Shown here: one piece after another, positions 17,689 to 25,898 of the stretch
Layout of the letters: each line of letters begins with the position of its first letter
Numbering within the stretch: the first letter of the stretch is position 1
Origin: CANKJK01 sp040081715
GTDB taxonomy: Bacteria > Acidobacteriota > Vicinamibacteria > Vicinamibacterales > UBA2999
DNA: 64,000 bases
Reading direction: 5' to 3'
Assembly: GCA_040081715.1 (NCBI GenBank)
Contig: JBEBFY010000004.1
Location: 138,662 to 202,661, forward strand
Notes under the pieces: generated by a model
Seen by the model: the letters and a program-made list of their open reading frames with translations, nothing else
Database searches by the model: none
What the model was told of the DNA's origin: nothing
Made by a program: the position numbers and the translations under genes

Positions 17689-18969
17689 ATGGCTTTGGAA
17701 GACCTTGCGACGAGCCCGGTCATCACGGTCCAGTGGCTGGTCCGCTTCCGGTGGGCCGTTGCGATTGGCGCCACCCTCGCACTGACCGTTACGTGGGTCG
17801 CCCTGGGCTTACGATTCCCGCTGCCCTTCGTGGTGGGCACGCTGGGCGTGCAGGTCGCGAGCAACATCTGGCTGACGAACCGGATGCAGGGCGAGGCCGG
17901 CGCCCGATCCCGTACGGTGGGCGTCGTATTCCTCCTGGACATCGGCCTCCTGACCGGCATCATGTTGGTTACCGGAGGACCGTCGAACCCCTTCACCATC
18001 AGCTATCTGGTGTACATCACCCTCGTCGCGATCATCCTTCCGGTCGGGTGGACGTGGGTGATGGCCGCCGCGTGCACGGCGGGCTATGGCGCCCTCTTCG
18101 TGCCCCCGCTCAGGGCGGTGTTCGATCCACACGCCGCGCACACGGCCATGCAGCCGGGCCTCGGCCACCAGGTGGGCATGTGGATAGCGTTTCTCGTCGC
18201 GGCGGCGCTGACTGCCACCTTCGTCACCCGCATCCGCGTCGCGCTCGAGGCGCGTGAGGAAGCACTTGCGGACGCGCGACGCTCGGCAGTGCGACAGGAG
18301 CGCCTGGCGTCTTTGACGACACTCGCCGCAGGGGCGGCGCACGAGCTCGCCTCCCCGCTCGGCGCCATTGCCACTGCGGCGGTCGAGCTCGAGCTGGCGC
18401 TGGCGTCCGGCGGCTTTCCCGACGATATCGCCGATGACGCACGTTTCGTGCGCCGGCAGGTCGAACGCTGTCGCGAGATTCTCGATCAGATGAGCGGGCG
18501 GGCCGACCGGTCGGAGGCCCAGCAGGCCCAGCGCATCGAGGTCACCGATATCGTCCAGCGCGCGCTCGCGGGGATCGACAGTGCAGAGCATCGGCAGGTG
18601 CGCCTCGAGGTACAGGCGGATCTGCCCTCAGTCAGGCTCCCGCCCGAAGCGGCGGCTCGTGTCGTCCGATCCCTGATCAAGAACGCCCTGCACGCGTCGA
18701 CCAACGGCCGGCCGGTGCTTGTCGCGGTGGCGCGACGGGATGCATGTGTCCGCTTCGAGGTGCGTGACGATGGCGTCGGGATGTCACCTGATGTGCTTGC
18801 GCGTGCCGGAGAGCCATTTTTCACGACCCGTCCGGCGGGCGCGGGCTTTGGCCTGGGGCTCTTTCTCGTTCGCACGTTCGCCGATCAGTGGGGCGGACGC
18901 TTCGAACTATCCTCCACGGCTGGAGTGGGAACGACGGTGACGCTGGACTTGCCGGCGGAGAGCGTATGA
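17689..18969 (+). CDS. regB: RegB/PrrB-type redox sensor histidine kinase
   Basis: 426 residues. The ATG at 17689 precedes six hydrophobic membrane segments (about residues 20-180). Two RegB hallmarks are visible. TGGPSNPF (GGPSNPF at 96-102) matches the GGxxNPF quinone-binding motif in the periplasm-facing loop. The H-box is AAGAAHELASPLG with phospho-acceptor His218, followed by RRQVERCREIL with Cys261 at the position of the redox-switch cysteine of RegB. The N-box (RSLIKNALHAS) and G-boxes (DDGVGM, GAGFGLGLFLVRTFA) complete an HATPase domain. In proteobacteria RegB lowers kinase activity when the quinone pool is oxidised. The start overlaps nothing upstream; the stop overlaps the response regulator as ATGA. 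Assignment to RegB is strong; the signal sensed here is inferred. Confidence 0.88.
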   Translation: MALEDLATSPVITVQWLVRFRWAVAIGATLALTVTWVALGLRFPLPFVVGTLGVQVASNIWLTNRMQGEAGARSRTVGVVFLLDIGLLTGIMLVTGGPSNPFTISYLVYITLVAIILPVGWTWVMAAACTAGYGALFVPPLRAVFDPHAAHTAMQPGLGHQVGMWIAFLVAAALTATFVTRIRVALEAREEALADARRSAVRQERLASLTTLAAGAAHELASPLGAIATAAVELELALASGGFPDDIADDARFVRRQVERCREILDQMSGRADRSEAQQAQRIEVTDIVQRALAGIDSAEHRQVRLEVQADLPSVRLPPEAAARVVRSLIKNALHASTNGRPVLVAVARRDACVRFEVRDDGVGMSPDVLARAGEPFFTTRPAGAGFGLGLFLVRTFADQWGGRFELSSTAGVGTTVTLDLPAESV

Positions 18970-19508
18970 CGACAATCGACGCCCGCACGGTCCTGTTTGT
19001 CGAGGATGACGAGGCATTCGGGGACCGGATGTGCCGGGCCTTGCGCACACGCGGCTTCTCAGTGACGCACGCGGCCACGGCCGCCGAAGCCCTGCGCGCC
19101 GCCGTTCTCGACAGCCCCGAGATTGCGGTCATTGACCTGCGACTGCCAGACGGCCACGGCTTGGATCTCGTCCGGCAGTTGCACGCACTCGACGACACGA
19201 CGCGCATCATCGTGTTGACCGGGTACGGCGCGATCGCCACCGCCGTCGAGAGCGTGAAACTGGGCGCCGCGGACTATTTGACGAAACCGATTGATGCAAG
19301 GCAGCTCGTGGCGGCCTTCGATCCTGACGAGAAGAAAACAGCCGCACCCAGAAACTTCGCCGTGCTGTCGCTGCCGCGCGTGGAGTGGGAGCACATCCAG
19401 CGCGTGCTCGTCGACTGTGGGGGTAACGTGTCGGAAGCGGCGCGGGCACTGCACATGCACCGCCGCTCTCTTCAGCGCAAGCTACTGAAATACCCCGCCA
19501 ACAGGTAG
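18966..19508 (+). CDS. regA: RegA/PrrA-type response regulator
   Basis: 180 residues, matching the RegA family length (about 180-185). The ATG overlaps the kinase stop. Receiver domain: acidic pocket EDD at 13-15, phospho-acceptor Asp57 (AVIDLRLPDGHG), Thr85 and Lys107 (YLTKPI). A short linker leads to the C-terminal Fis-type helix-turn-helix VEWEHIQRVLVDCGGNVSEAARALHMHRRSLQRKLLKYP, which has the MHRR(S/T)LQR recognition helix characteristic of RegA/PrrA/ActR. These regulators bind paired GCGNC/GNCGC half-sites; two such sites occur at 21914-21962, upstream of the neighbouring operon and receptor gene. Confidence 0.9.
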   Translation: MTTIDARTVLFVEDDEAFGDRMCRALRTRGFSVTHAATAAEALRAAVLDSPEIAVIDLRLPDGHGLDLVRQLHALDDTTRIIVLTGYGAIATAVESVKLGAADYLTKPIDARQLVAAFDPDEKKTAAPRNFAVLSLPRVEWEHIQRVLVDCGGNVSEAARALHMHRRSLQRKLLKYPANR

Positions 19509-19551
19509 GCACGCGCGAGGCAGGAGAAACCGCGCTGCTCTCAGCGTGGCA

Positions 19552-20088
19552 TCACCGGTGAAATCGAATCCGGTCGAAGACCTCGGCCAGCCGTGTGTTG
19601 ACGGGAGTGGACGCCGGGACGACCTTGAGCACCCAGCGCGTGTCCTCTCGCGCCGGTGCGAAGCAGGTTGACACATTGCAGGCCTGGTAGCGGAAGCGCG
19701 CGGGGACCACGACGTCACCCAGCTCGAGGGAGCGGTCGAGCGTCAGCATCACCCCAATCACGAAACGCCGCTCGAATACGGCAAGCGGTACCTTCTGCCC
19801 CGCCTGCGCGAAGTCAGTCGGCTCCGGATAGACGATTGCGGCCACCGCCACGCCCGCGGGCGGGTCGATGGTGAGCACGGTCGGAATCAGCATCGGGTCT
19901 CGCGGCTTGTCCGACTGCACGTGCAACCCGTCCGGCAAGCTCACCTGCAGGGCGATACGCACGGTCGAACCAGCATGCATGCCATCGGCCTCGACTAGCG
20001 TGGTCACCTCTGCCCTGGGTCGTCCTTGAGCGAGCGCGAGGCTGGAGGCCAGCACGACCGCCGCCATCACAACGGGAGAAATCTTCAT
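19552..20088 (-). CDS. DsbD alpha-domain-like exported thiol protein
   Basis: 178 residues on the minus strand with the signal peptide MKISPVVMAAVVLASSLALAQ. The mature domain has the N-terminal DsbD (nDsbD) pattern: STVRIALQVSLPDGLHVQSDKP, TVLTIDPPAGVAVAAIVYPEP and the redox pair in RYQACNVSTCFAPA (Cys-x4-Cys). nDsbD is an immunoglobulin-like periplasmic domain that passes electrons to substrate oxidoreductases. Here it stands alone without the membrane and gamma domains, so its electron donor is unknown. It is the last gene of a three-gene minus-strand operon, 12 bases after the TlpA-like gene, and convergent with regA. Confidence 0.85.
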   Translation of the reverse strand: MKISPVVMAAVVLASSLALAQGRPRAEVTTLVEADGMHAGSTVRIALQVSLPDGLHVQSDKPRDPMLIPTVLTIDPPAGVAVAAIVYPEPTDFAQAGQKVPLAVFERRFVIGVMLTLDRSLELGDVVVPARFRYQACNVSTCFAPAREDTRWVLKVVPASTPVNTRLAEVFDRIRFHR

Positions 20089-20100
20089 CGTGACCCCGTC

Positions 20101-20592
20101 CTAGCGTCCTGGCGATCGTGGTGCCTGCTTGGCAATCCACGTGCGCACGACTGCAAGGTCGGCGACGCCAACGATGGTGGTGGTCGTGCCGCTCTTGTCG
20201 ATCAGGAGCGTCAGCGGCAGCTCACCGGCCCAATCAGGACTGACTTCCCATCGAAGTGGATCGACGAATTCACTGCCGAACACCCAGCGATCTTCGTGTT
20301 GCAGCCCCGCGCTGGCGAGTGTGCGTTCGATCTGGTCGCGCTCCACGGAGACGGGATCCGCGGCGACGAAGATGACAGGGACACCGCGATGTTCCTTGAC
20401 GAGCTCGCCCCAATGGGGCAGTTCGCCGAGACACGGCGGGCACGTGAGCCCCCAAAAATGCACGATGAGCGGTTGCCCCTGGTGAGCCTGGCGCAGTGTC
20501 GTCCAACTCCCTTTGACAAACGGCTTCATCTCCTGTCCGGTCACCGGTCCGACCGCGATCAGCAGCACTAGGATGCTCGCTGCGACTCTCAC
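20101..20592 (-). CDS. TlpA/ResA-like exported thioredoxin-fold protein
   Basis: 163 residues on the minus strand. The chosen start is the GTG at 20592, which overlaps the upstream stop as GTGA and gives the signal peptide VRVAASILVLLIAVGPVTGQ; the frame extends 17 codons further up, inside the previous gene. The thioredoxin fold shows IVHFWGLTCPPCLGELPHW with a CPPC active site and ELPLTLLIDKSG containing the cis-Pro. Proteins of this type reduce periplasmic disulfides, for example in cytochrome c maturation or copper-site assembly. Translational coupling to the BNR protein and to the DsbD-alpha-like protein suggests a joint thiol-redox pathway (inference). Confidence 0.88.
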   Translation of the reverse strand: MRVAASILVLLIAVGPVTGQEMKPFVKGSWTTLRQAHQGQPLIVHFWGLTCPPCLGELPHWGELVKEHRGVPVIFVAADPVSVERDQIERTLASAGLQHEDRWVFGSEFVDPLRWEVSPDWAGELPLTLLIDKSGTTTTIVGVADLAVVRTWIAKQAPRSPGR

Positions 20593-21887
20593 AACTTGGG
20601 CTCCAAGGGGATGACGCGGTAGCCCTCGATGCGTGTCAGCCACGAAAGAAACACCTGGCCATTTCTGGCGATCAGCAACGGGTGATCCGAGAAGTTGTCG
20701 GTGCCTGCGACGAGACGCGGAGCGCTCCAGTTCCGGCCACCGTCGCGGGAGATCATCGCGTGTATCGTCGATCGCTCACCGTCGAACTCCTTCCATGCCA
20801 GCCAGAGCTGGTCCCCGCTGGCCAGGACGTACGGCCGGGCCGGCTGGCGGTTCGTGGCTCCGACGGGCATGGGCGCTGAAAACGTCCGTCCACCGTCGAG
20901 CGACCGCGCGTAGAACAGCCCGCGACGCTGTCCGCCGCCGCTGAACCACGCCACGTGCTGGGCGCCGTCCGGGGCAATCGCCAGGCTCGGCCCGTGGTGA
21001 GGACAGGCGTCAATGGCCCAATGGTCGTCGCTGACCCGGCCGACCGGTTCTGCCGCGCCGTCCGCCCCGAGGGTGAGGATCGCGTGGTCACGCTCTCCGT
21101 CGAAGATGTTGCGAAACAGTACCGCAGGTTGCTTGGGGCCCCTGAACACGACGCCGAGCCGGCAACACTCGCAAAGATTGTCGTGCGCGATTTGTGCCGG
21201 CCCGAAGGTTCGGCCCCCGTCAGTGGACCATGCAAACGCCAGTGACGCGCCTGGAAAAGGTCGGCCCGCCCGCTCGGCGTCCACGACGTGGCGCTTGTCG
21301 ATCCAGACCGCGAGGATCGCGCCCGTGCTGTCGAGCGCGAGTGTGATGAAGCGCTGGCTCGCGGCGTTATCGCTGATGGGGCTGGGTCGTGAGAAGGTCG
21401 CGCCACCATCGGTCGAGTGCGCAACCATGATCCGGCCGACGTACTTGTCGCCGACCATCACGGCATAGCTCACAACGACGCGTCCCTTCAGGTCCACGAC
21501 CATCTGCGGGCGCGCATCTCCGCCGGTGTCGAGCTGGACGGGCGACGGGGTCGCCGCCACGGGCGGTCCGAAAGTACGTCCGACGTCGCTCGATCGAGCC
21601 ACGAACACCCGACCCGCTGCGGCCCACACGACCCACAACGTCCCGTCCGGCGCTACGTGCGGCGTCGCGAATGTCGCACATCTGAGTGTCGGCTCAACGC
21701 AGTTGGTCGTTTCATTCGGCGCGGCAGGCTCGTGCCCACCATGCTTGGTTGACCCGTCCTGACTTTGGCTCGTTCCGGCGGCATGCTGAGCGGTGAACAG
21801 CACAGCGCCCAGGGTCACGAACGCCAACACCAAGGTGGACACGAGGCCCCACGCCGAAGGCCAGCGCGCGATCGTCACATCGTGCAC
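20589..21887 (-). CDS. Exported BNR/sialidase-like propeller protein with conserved-looking Cys motifs
   Basis: About 432 residues on the minus strand from a GTG at 21887; an in-frame ATG at 21923 lies inside an operator palindrome and is less likely. A signal/membrane segment (AWGLVSTLVLAFVTLGAVLFTA) is followed by five or more BNR Asp-box motifs: SSDVGRTFG, STDGGATFS, STDGGRTFG, SLDGGRTFS, SRDGGRNWS. This is a sialidase-fold propeller, but the catalytic Arg triad and Tyr/Glu pair of true sialidases are not evident. Unusual for the fold are CVEPTLRCA near the start, HDNLCECC in the middle and DACPHHG. Clustered Cys and His beside two thiol-redox genes suggest a metal- or disulfide-dependent protein. 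The stop overlaps the TlpA-like start. Confidence 0.75.
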   Translation of the reverse strand: MHDVTIARWPSAWGLVSTLVLAFVTLGAVLFTAQHAAGTSQSQDGSTKHGGHEPAAPNETTNCVEPTLRCATFATPHVAPDGTLWVVWAAAGRVFVARSSDVGRTFGPPVAATPSPVQLDTGGDARPQMVVDLKGRVVVSYAVMVGDKYVGRIMVAHSTDGGATFSRPSPISDNAASQRFITLALDSTGAILAVWIDKRHVVDAERAGRPFPGASLAFAWSTDGGRTFGPAQIAHDNLCECCRLGVVFRGPKQPAVLFRNIFDGERDHAILTLGADGAAEPVGRVSDDHWAIDACPHHGPSLAIAPDGAQHVAWFSGGGQRRGLFYARSLDGGRTFSAPMPVGATNRQPARPYVLASGDQLWLAWKEFDGERSTIHAMISRDGGRNWSAPRLVAGTDNFSDHPLLIARNGQVFLSWLTRIEGYRVIPLEPKL

Positions 21888-21913
21888 ATTACACGGTCGG
21901 AGACGATTGATGG

Positions 21914-21962
21914 TGCGACACATTGTCGCAGGGTAAACGGGGCGGCCGCGACAACGTGTCGC
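21914..21962. promoter_or_regulatory. Two RegA/PrrA-type operator palindromes in a divergent promoter region
   Basis: TGCGACA-cat-TGTCGCA (21914-21930) and GCGACA-acg-TGTCGC (21948-21962/3) both read GCGAC-N5-GTCGC and are 33 bases apart centre to centre, about three helical turns. Paired GCGNC/GNCGC half-sites with variable spacing are the reported recognition element of RegA/PrrA, and a regA-like gene lies 2.4 kb away. The sites lie between the minus-strand BNR-thioredoxin operon and the plus-strand TonB receptor gene, so they could control both. The binding itself is inference. Confidence 0.65.
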
Positions 21963-21999
21963 ACCCATTACCGAACAAAGGCCCCTTAGACTGACTGGC

Positions 22000-24900
22000 A
22001 TGAGCCCCCTCGCGCTGATGCGTAACATCTTTCTTGCCCTAATTCTCTGCGGCGCCCCACTCGTGGCCAACGCCCAATCCACTTCCGCCGATCTCTCCGG
22101 CACCGTGCTCGATGCCACCGGCGGTGTGGTCCCCGGCGTCGAACTGACCCTCCTCAACGAATCCACCGGGATCGCGCGCACCACGCACAGCGACAGCGTC
22201 GGGCACTATGCCTTCACGCAGCTCGCCCCAGGCCCGTATCGCCTCACGGCCGGCCTGGCAGGCTTCGAGACCACCGTGCTGTCGGGCCTGGTGCTGCGGG
22301 TGGGGCAGGTCGCGGCGCTCGACGTGTCGCTCAAGGTGGGCGACCTCTCGACCTCAATCGTCGTCGACGCCCAGGCTGCCGCGGTGGAGACGCGTTCGAG
22401 CGCGCTGTCGAGCGTGATGGACAACCGGGCGATCCGCGAACTCCCGCTGAATGGCCGGGACTTCGCGCAACTGGCGCTGCTGCAGCTGGGCGTGTCGCCC
22501 TCGCGCCGCACGTCCGATTCGGGCGGGCCCGGCACCAAGCTCGTGATCAACGGCACCAAGCCAAGCCAAGTGAGCTTCCTGCTGGATGGCAGCGACATCA
22601 ACGACGCCAACAACAACACACCGGGCAGCGCCGCCGGCGTGATGTTGGGCGTGGACACGCTGGAGGAGTTCCGGGTGCTCACGAACGGCTACAGCGCGGT
22701 CTACGGGCGCAGCGCTGGTGGTGTGGTCAGCGCCGTCACCCGCAGCGGCACCAACGAGTTCCACGGTTCGGTGTTCGAGTTCCACCGCAACAGCGCACTC
22801 GACGCGAAGAACTACTTCGACGCCAAGGACGCACCCATCCCGCAGTTCGGCCGCAATCAGTACGGCGCGACCATCGCCGGCCCCATCGTCCGCAATCGGA
22901 CCTTTTTCTTGGGCAGCTTCGAGGGCCTGCGGCAGAACCTGGGCGTCACGAGCCGAACCGTGGTGCCCGACGCCAACGCCCGTCAGGGGATTTTCCCAGG
23001 CCAGCCGCCGTTCCAGGTGAACGCGGAGATCCCGCCCTACCTCGCGCTGGTACCGCTGCCGAACGGACGCAACTTCGGCGACGGCTCCGGCGAGTACGAG
23101 TCGGTGGCCCAGCGGACGACCCGCGAAGACTTCGTGACCGCCCGACTGGACCATCGGGCGTCCGACCGGCTGTCGTTGTTCGCCCGCTACACGTTCGATG
23201 ATGCGGCCATCGCGGTGCCAGACGGAATCGAGCTGGTGCAGGCCGACACCTCGTCGCGCAACCAGTACTTCACGACCGAGGCCAACTACATCTTCACCGA
23301 GCACCTGCTCAACTCGTTCCGGTTCAGCCTGAACAACTCGCGCAGCGCGAACGCCAACACCTACCTGAGGCCAGTGGATCCCGGGCTGTCGTTCTTTCCC
23401 GGCAGCCCGCTCGGCCAGATCTCGGTGACGGGCTTCTTCTCGATCGGCCCCAGCCGGTTCGGCCCCTCGTTCTCCGACATGCGTCAGTTCCAGTTCAGCG
23501 ACGATCTGACGCTCGTCAAGGGCCGGCACACCCTTCGCATCGGCGCCGACTATCGTGTCTACGATCTCGAGACCAGCCGGCCGCAGTCGCCCTACGGCTT
23601 CTACCAGTTCAACGGCCTCAACCTCTTCCTCCGCAACGTGCCCGCATCGGTGGAGCTGACGCTCCCCGATTCGGAACTCAATCGCGACTGGCGGCAGTCG
23701 ATGGCGGTGGCCTACCTGCAGGACGACATCCGGCTCACCGATCGGATCACGCTGAACCTGGGCTTGCGGTACGAGCGCGTCAGCGTACCGGATGAAGCCA
23801 ACGGCCTGTCGTCGAACTTCCACGATCCCCTGACGGAGGCCACGCCCACGATCGGGCCGATGTACATCAATCCGTCAAACCGCAACCTGGCGCCGCGGCT
23901 GGGCGCGGCGTGGGATCCGTTTGGCGACGGCAAGACCAGCATTCGCGGCGGCTTCGGCGTGTTCTACGATCCGCTGTGGACCGATTTCTACGCCAACGCC
24001 GGCAACCGACTGGGGCCGTTCTACGTGCTGGGCAGCGTGCGCAACCCGACCTTCCCCGACGCCGACCAGGTGGTGGGCAGCCCCAACTTCGTGCTGGGCC
24101 GCCAGGACGTGCTGCAGTACGAGCCGGACAACCCGTATGTGATGCACTACAACCTGTCGGTGCAGCGCGAGGTGTGGCGCCGCGGCGTCCTGCTGTTCGG
24201 CTATTCGGGCTCGAATGGCCGGCATCTGGCGCGGTTCGTAGACGGCAACCAGGCCATCCCTGTGATCCTGCCTGACGGGCGGAAGTTCTTCCCGCCCAAC
24301 TCGGTGACGCGCAACCCTAACCTGACCGGTGTCCGCTACAAGGTGACCGACGGCTTCTCGGAGTACAACTCGCTGCAGACCAACTTCACGCAGCGCTTCA
24401 CAAAGGGGCTGCAGCTGCAGGTGAACTACGTGTGGTCTCACAGCATCGACAACGGGTCGGTCACGGTCACGCAAGGCGGCGACAACGATCTGCCGCAGGA
24501 TCCGGACGACCCGGAGGCGGAGCGCGGCCTGTCGAACTACGACTTGGGCCACTACTTCGTGGCGCACTGGAGCTGGGAACTGCCGCGGCTGCCCGGCCCC
24601 GCAGTGCTCGGCGAGGGTTGGCAACTGAACGCCATCACGTCGCTGGCGTCGGGGAACCCGTTCTCGGTGGTGGTCGGATTCGATCGCGCGAACGCCCGCT
24701 TCCAAGCGGGCACGTCGCCCCAGCGGCCGGATCTCGTGCCGGGCGCCTCGAGCAATCCCATCCTCGGTGGGCCCGATCGGTACTTCGATCCGGCGGCCTT
24801 TGCTCTGCCCGCGGCTGGTTTCTACGGGAACCTGGAGCGCAACACGCTGATTGGGCCGGGCCTTGTGACCACGGACGTGTCGCTCAATAAACGATTTGAC

Positions 24901-25086
24901 GTCGGTGGCGACGCGAAGCTCCAGTTCCGCGTCGAAGTGTTCAACCTGTTCAACCGGGCGAACTTCGCGATTCCCAGCTCGCGCACCGTCTTCACGAGCA
25001 CGGGTCCGGTGGGCAGCGCCGGCCGCATCACCTCCACAACGACCTCGGCAAGGCAGGTACAGCTGGGGCTCAAGGTCACGTTCTAG
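22000..25086 (+). CDS. TonB-dependent receptor, Oar-like, with N-terminal carboxypeptidase-regulatory-like domain
   Basis: 1028 residues from ATG 22000 (alternative 22018). Signal peptide NIFLALILCGAPLVANAQ. Residues about 28-110 form the carboxypeptidase-regulatory-like sandwich (ADLSGTVLDATGGVVPGVELTLLNESTGIARTTHSDSVGHYAFTQLAPGPYRL). The plug follows at about 125-240 (IRELPLNGRDFAQLALLQLGV, SFLLDGSDINDANNN, YGRSAGGVVSAVTRSGTNEFHG). The remainder is a 22-strand-type barrel ending in QVQLGLKVTF with the terminal Phe needed for BAM insertion. No TonB box is obvious by eye. The ligand is unknown; family members in Acidobacteriota take up large organic molecules. Divergent from the BNR-thioredoxin operon across two RegA-type sites. 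Confidence 0.93.
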   Translation: MSPLALMRNIFLALILCGAPLVANAQSTSADLSGTVLDATGGVVPGVELTLLNESTGIARTTHSDSVGHYAFTQLAPGPYRLTAGLAGFETTVLSGLVLRVGQVAALDVSLKVGDLSTSIVVDAQAAAVETRSSALSSVMDNRAIRELPLNGRDFAQLALLQLGVSPSRRTSDSGGPGTKLVINGTKPSQVSFLLDGSDINDANNNTPGSAAGVMLGVDTLEEFRVLTNGYSAVYGRSAGGVVSAVTRSGTNEFHGSVFEFHRNSALDAKNYFDAKDAPIPQFGRNQYGATIAGPIVRNRTFFLGSFEGLRQNLGVTSRTVVPDANARQGIFPGQPPFQVNAEIPPYLALVPLPNGRNFGDGSGEYESVAQRTTREDFVTARLDHRASDRLSLFARYTFDDAAIAVPDGIELVQADTSSRNQYFTTEANYIFTEHLLNSFRFSLNNSRSANANTYLRPVDPGLSFFPGSPLGQISVTGFFSIGPSRFGPSFSDMRQFQFSDDLTLVKGRHTLRIGADYRVYDLETSRPQSPYGFYQFNGLNLFLRNVPASVELTLPDSELNRDWRQSMAVAYLQDDIRLTDRITLNLGLRYERVSVPDEANGLSSNFHDPLTEATPTIGPMYINPSNRNLAPRLGAAWDPFGDGKTSIRGGFGVFYDPLWTDFYANAGNRLGPFYVLGSVRNPTFPDADQVVGSPNFVLGRQDVLQYEPDNPYVMHYNLSVQREVWRRGVLLFGYSGSNGRHLARFVDGNQAIPVILPDGRKFFPPNSVTRNPNLTGVRYKVTDGFSEYNSLQTNFTQRFTKGLQLQVNYVWSHSIDNGSVTVTQGGDNDLPQDPDDPEAERGLSNYDLGHYFVAHWSWELPRLPGPAVLGEGWQLNAITSLASGNPFSVVVGFDRANARFQAGTSPQRPDLVPGASSNPILGGPDRYFDPAAFALPAAGFYGNLERNTLIGPGLVTTDVSLNKRFDVGGDAKLQFRVEVFNLFNRANFAIPSSRTVFTSTGPVGSAGRITSTTTSARQVQLGLKVTF

Positions 25087-25167
25087 CGTGGCGCCGCCAA
25101 CGCTATTCGAGGGGCCCTCGGCCATCCCCGGTCGTTTGACGACGAGGGGCCTCGATGGAGAGCGCTG

Positions 25168-25461
25168 ATGCCCAAGGTCACTCGGGTCACCCGTGGTGGC
25201 AGTGTCATAGGGGGAAGCCGTGCATCCGCGGCACGCGTGTCACAGTCGTCGGTTTGGTGGCGGCGGGGCACACCAGTGAAGAGATCCTCCGGGAGCACCC
25301 CTACGTGGAGGCCGCCGATATCGGCCGAAGCCCTGTCCTGTTCGGCGTGGCGTGCCGCGGAGGTTGAGGTTCCCCGGGGGGCGGCAGTGAAGCATCGCCC
25401 CGGACGCCCCGTCCTTCGACAGTTGCATCAACACCCGACTCGTCCTACTCTGGCTGAGTAG
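25168..25461 (+). pseudogene. DUF433 (VapB-type antitoxin-like) gene broken by two compensating frameshifts
   Basis: Three pieces in two frames join into one DUF433 protein. MPKVTRVTRGGSVIGG (ATG 25168) leads into GKPCIRGTRVTVVGLVAAGHTSEEILREHPYVEAADI in the +2-related frame, then back to AEALSCSAWRAAEVEVP. The first shift falls at the G5 run 25210-25214, where six Gs would restore VIGGKPCIRGTR. The second is one extra base near 25323. DUF433 proteins are short antitoxin-like DNA binders often paired with a DUF5615 PIN-like toxin; no partner follows. Homopolymer sequencing error could explain the first site, but the second is not in a long run. Confidence 0.72.
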
Positions 25462-25468
25462 CATTGAA

Positions 25469-25693
25469 GTGACCCAGAAGGTCGAGGCCATCTGCACCGG
25501 CGGCGTCCTCAAGCCCACACGCGACCTGCGTCTTCAGGACCAGCAGCGCGTACGCCTGACCGTGGAAACGATCGACGAACCCGCTAGCGACCGCGAGGCC
25601 GCCGTCGCTCGGCTCAAGGCCGGCATCGCGAGCATGCGTTTTGTCTCGGGAGGGCCGCTCCCCAGCCGAGAGGAACTGCATGATCGCGATTGA
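25469..25693 (+). CDS. AF2212-like (DUF104) antitoxin
   Basis: 74 residues from the GTG at 25469. MTQKVEAICTGGVLKPTRDLRLQDQQRVRLTVETID matches the AF2212-like antitoxin pattern (the xGVLKPxxxLxLxxxQxVxLxIE core), and the C-terminal SREELHDRD tail is typical of the toxin-wrapping part. The stop overlaps the start of a PIN-toxin coding sequence at 25680, the usual overlap of such pairs, but that toxin is cut after ten codons. The antitoxin is therefore likely an orphan. Confidence 0.75.
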   Translation: MTQKVEAICTGGVLKPTRDLRLQDQQRVRLTVETIDEPASDREAAVARLKAGIASMRFVSGGPLPSREELHDRD

Positions 25694-25712
25694 CGCAAAC
25701 CTCCTGATCTAA
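25680..25712 (+). pseudogene. Remnant of a PIN-domain toxin, first ten codons only
   Basis: ATG at 25680 overlaps the antitoxin stop and reads MIAIDANLLI then TAA at 25710-25712. MIAIDANLL(I/V)Y is the standard first strand of PIN nucleases, with the Asp as first metal ligand. Nothing PIN-like continues downstream in any frame that I can see, so the gene was truncated by deletion rather than by a point stop. Confidence 0.6.
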
Positions 25713-25898
25713 CCCATCCGATCAGGCTGACCGGCGGCGTCAGAAGATCGCGCTGGACCTCATTCCGACAGGCCCCATTCGCACACGCTCAAGCCGCCCA
25801 TCGGCTGTGAAATCAGGTACATAGGCCGACCAACCCACTCCTCGTCTGACAGGCAATGCCGCTTGGCGGCCGGAGCGTATACTTGAGCGAGGCCGTTT

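Noticed and set aside
22354..23823. 489-codon minus-strand open frame
   Set aside because: Antisense to the TonB receptor; a shadow of its GC-rich third codon positions.
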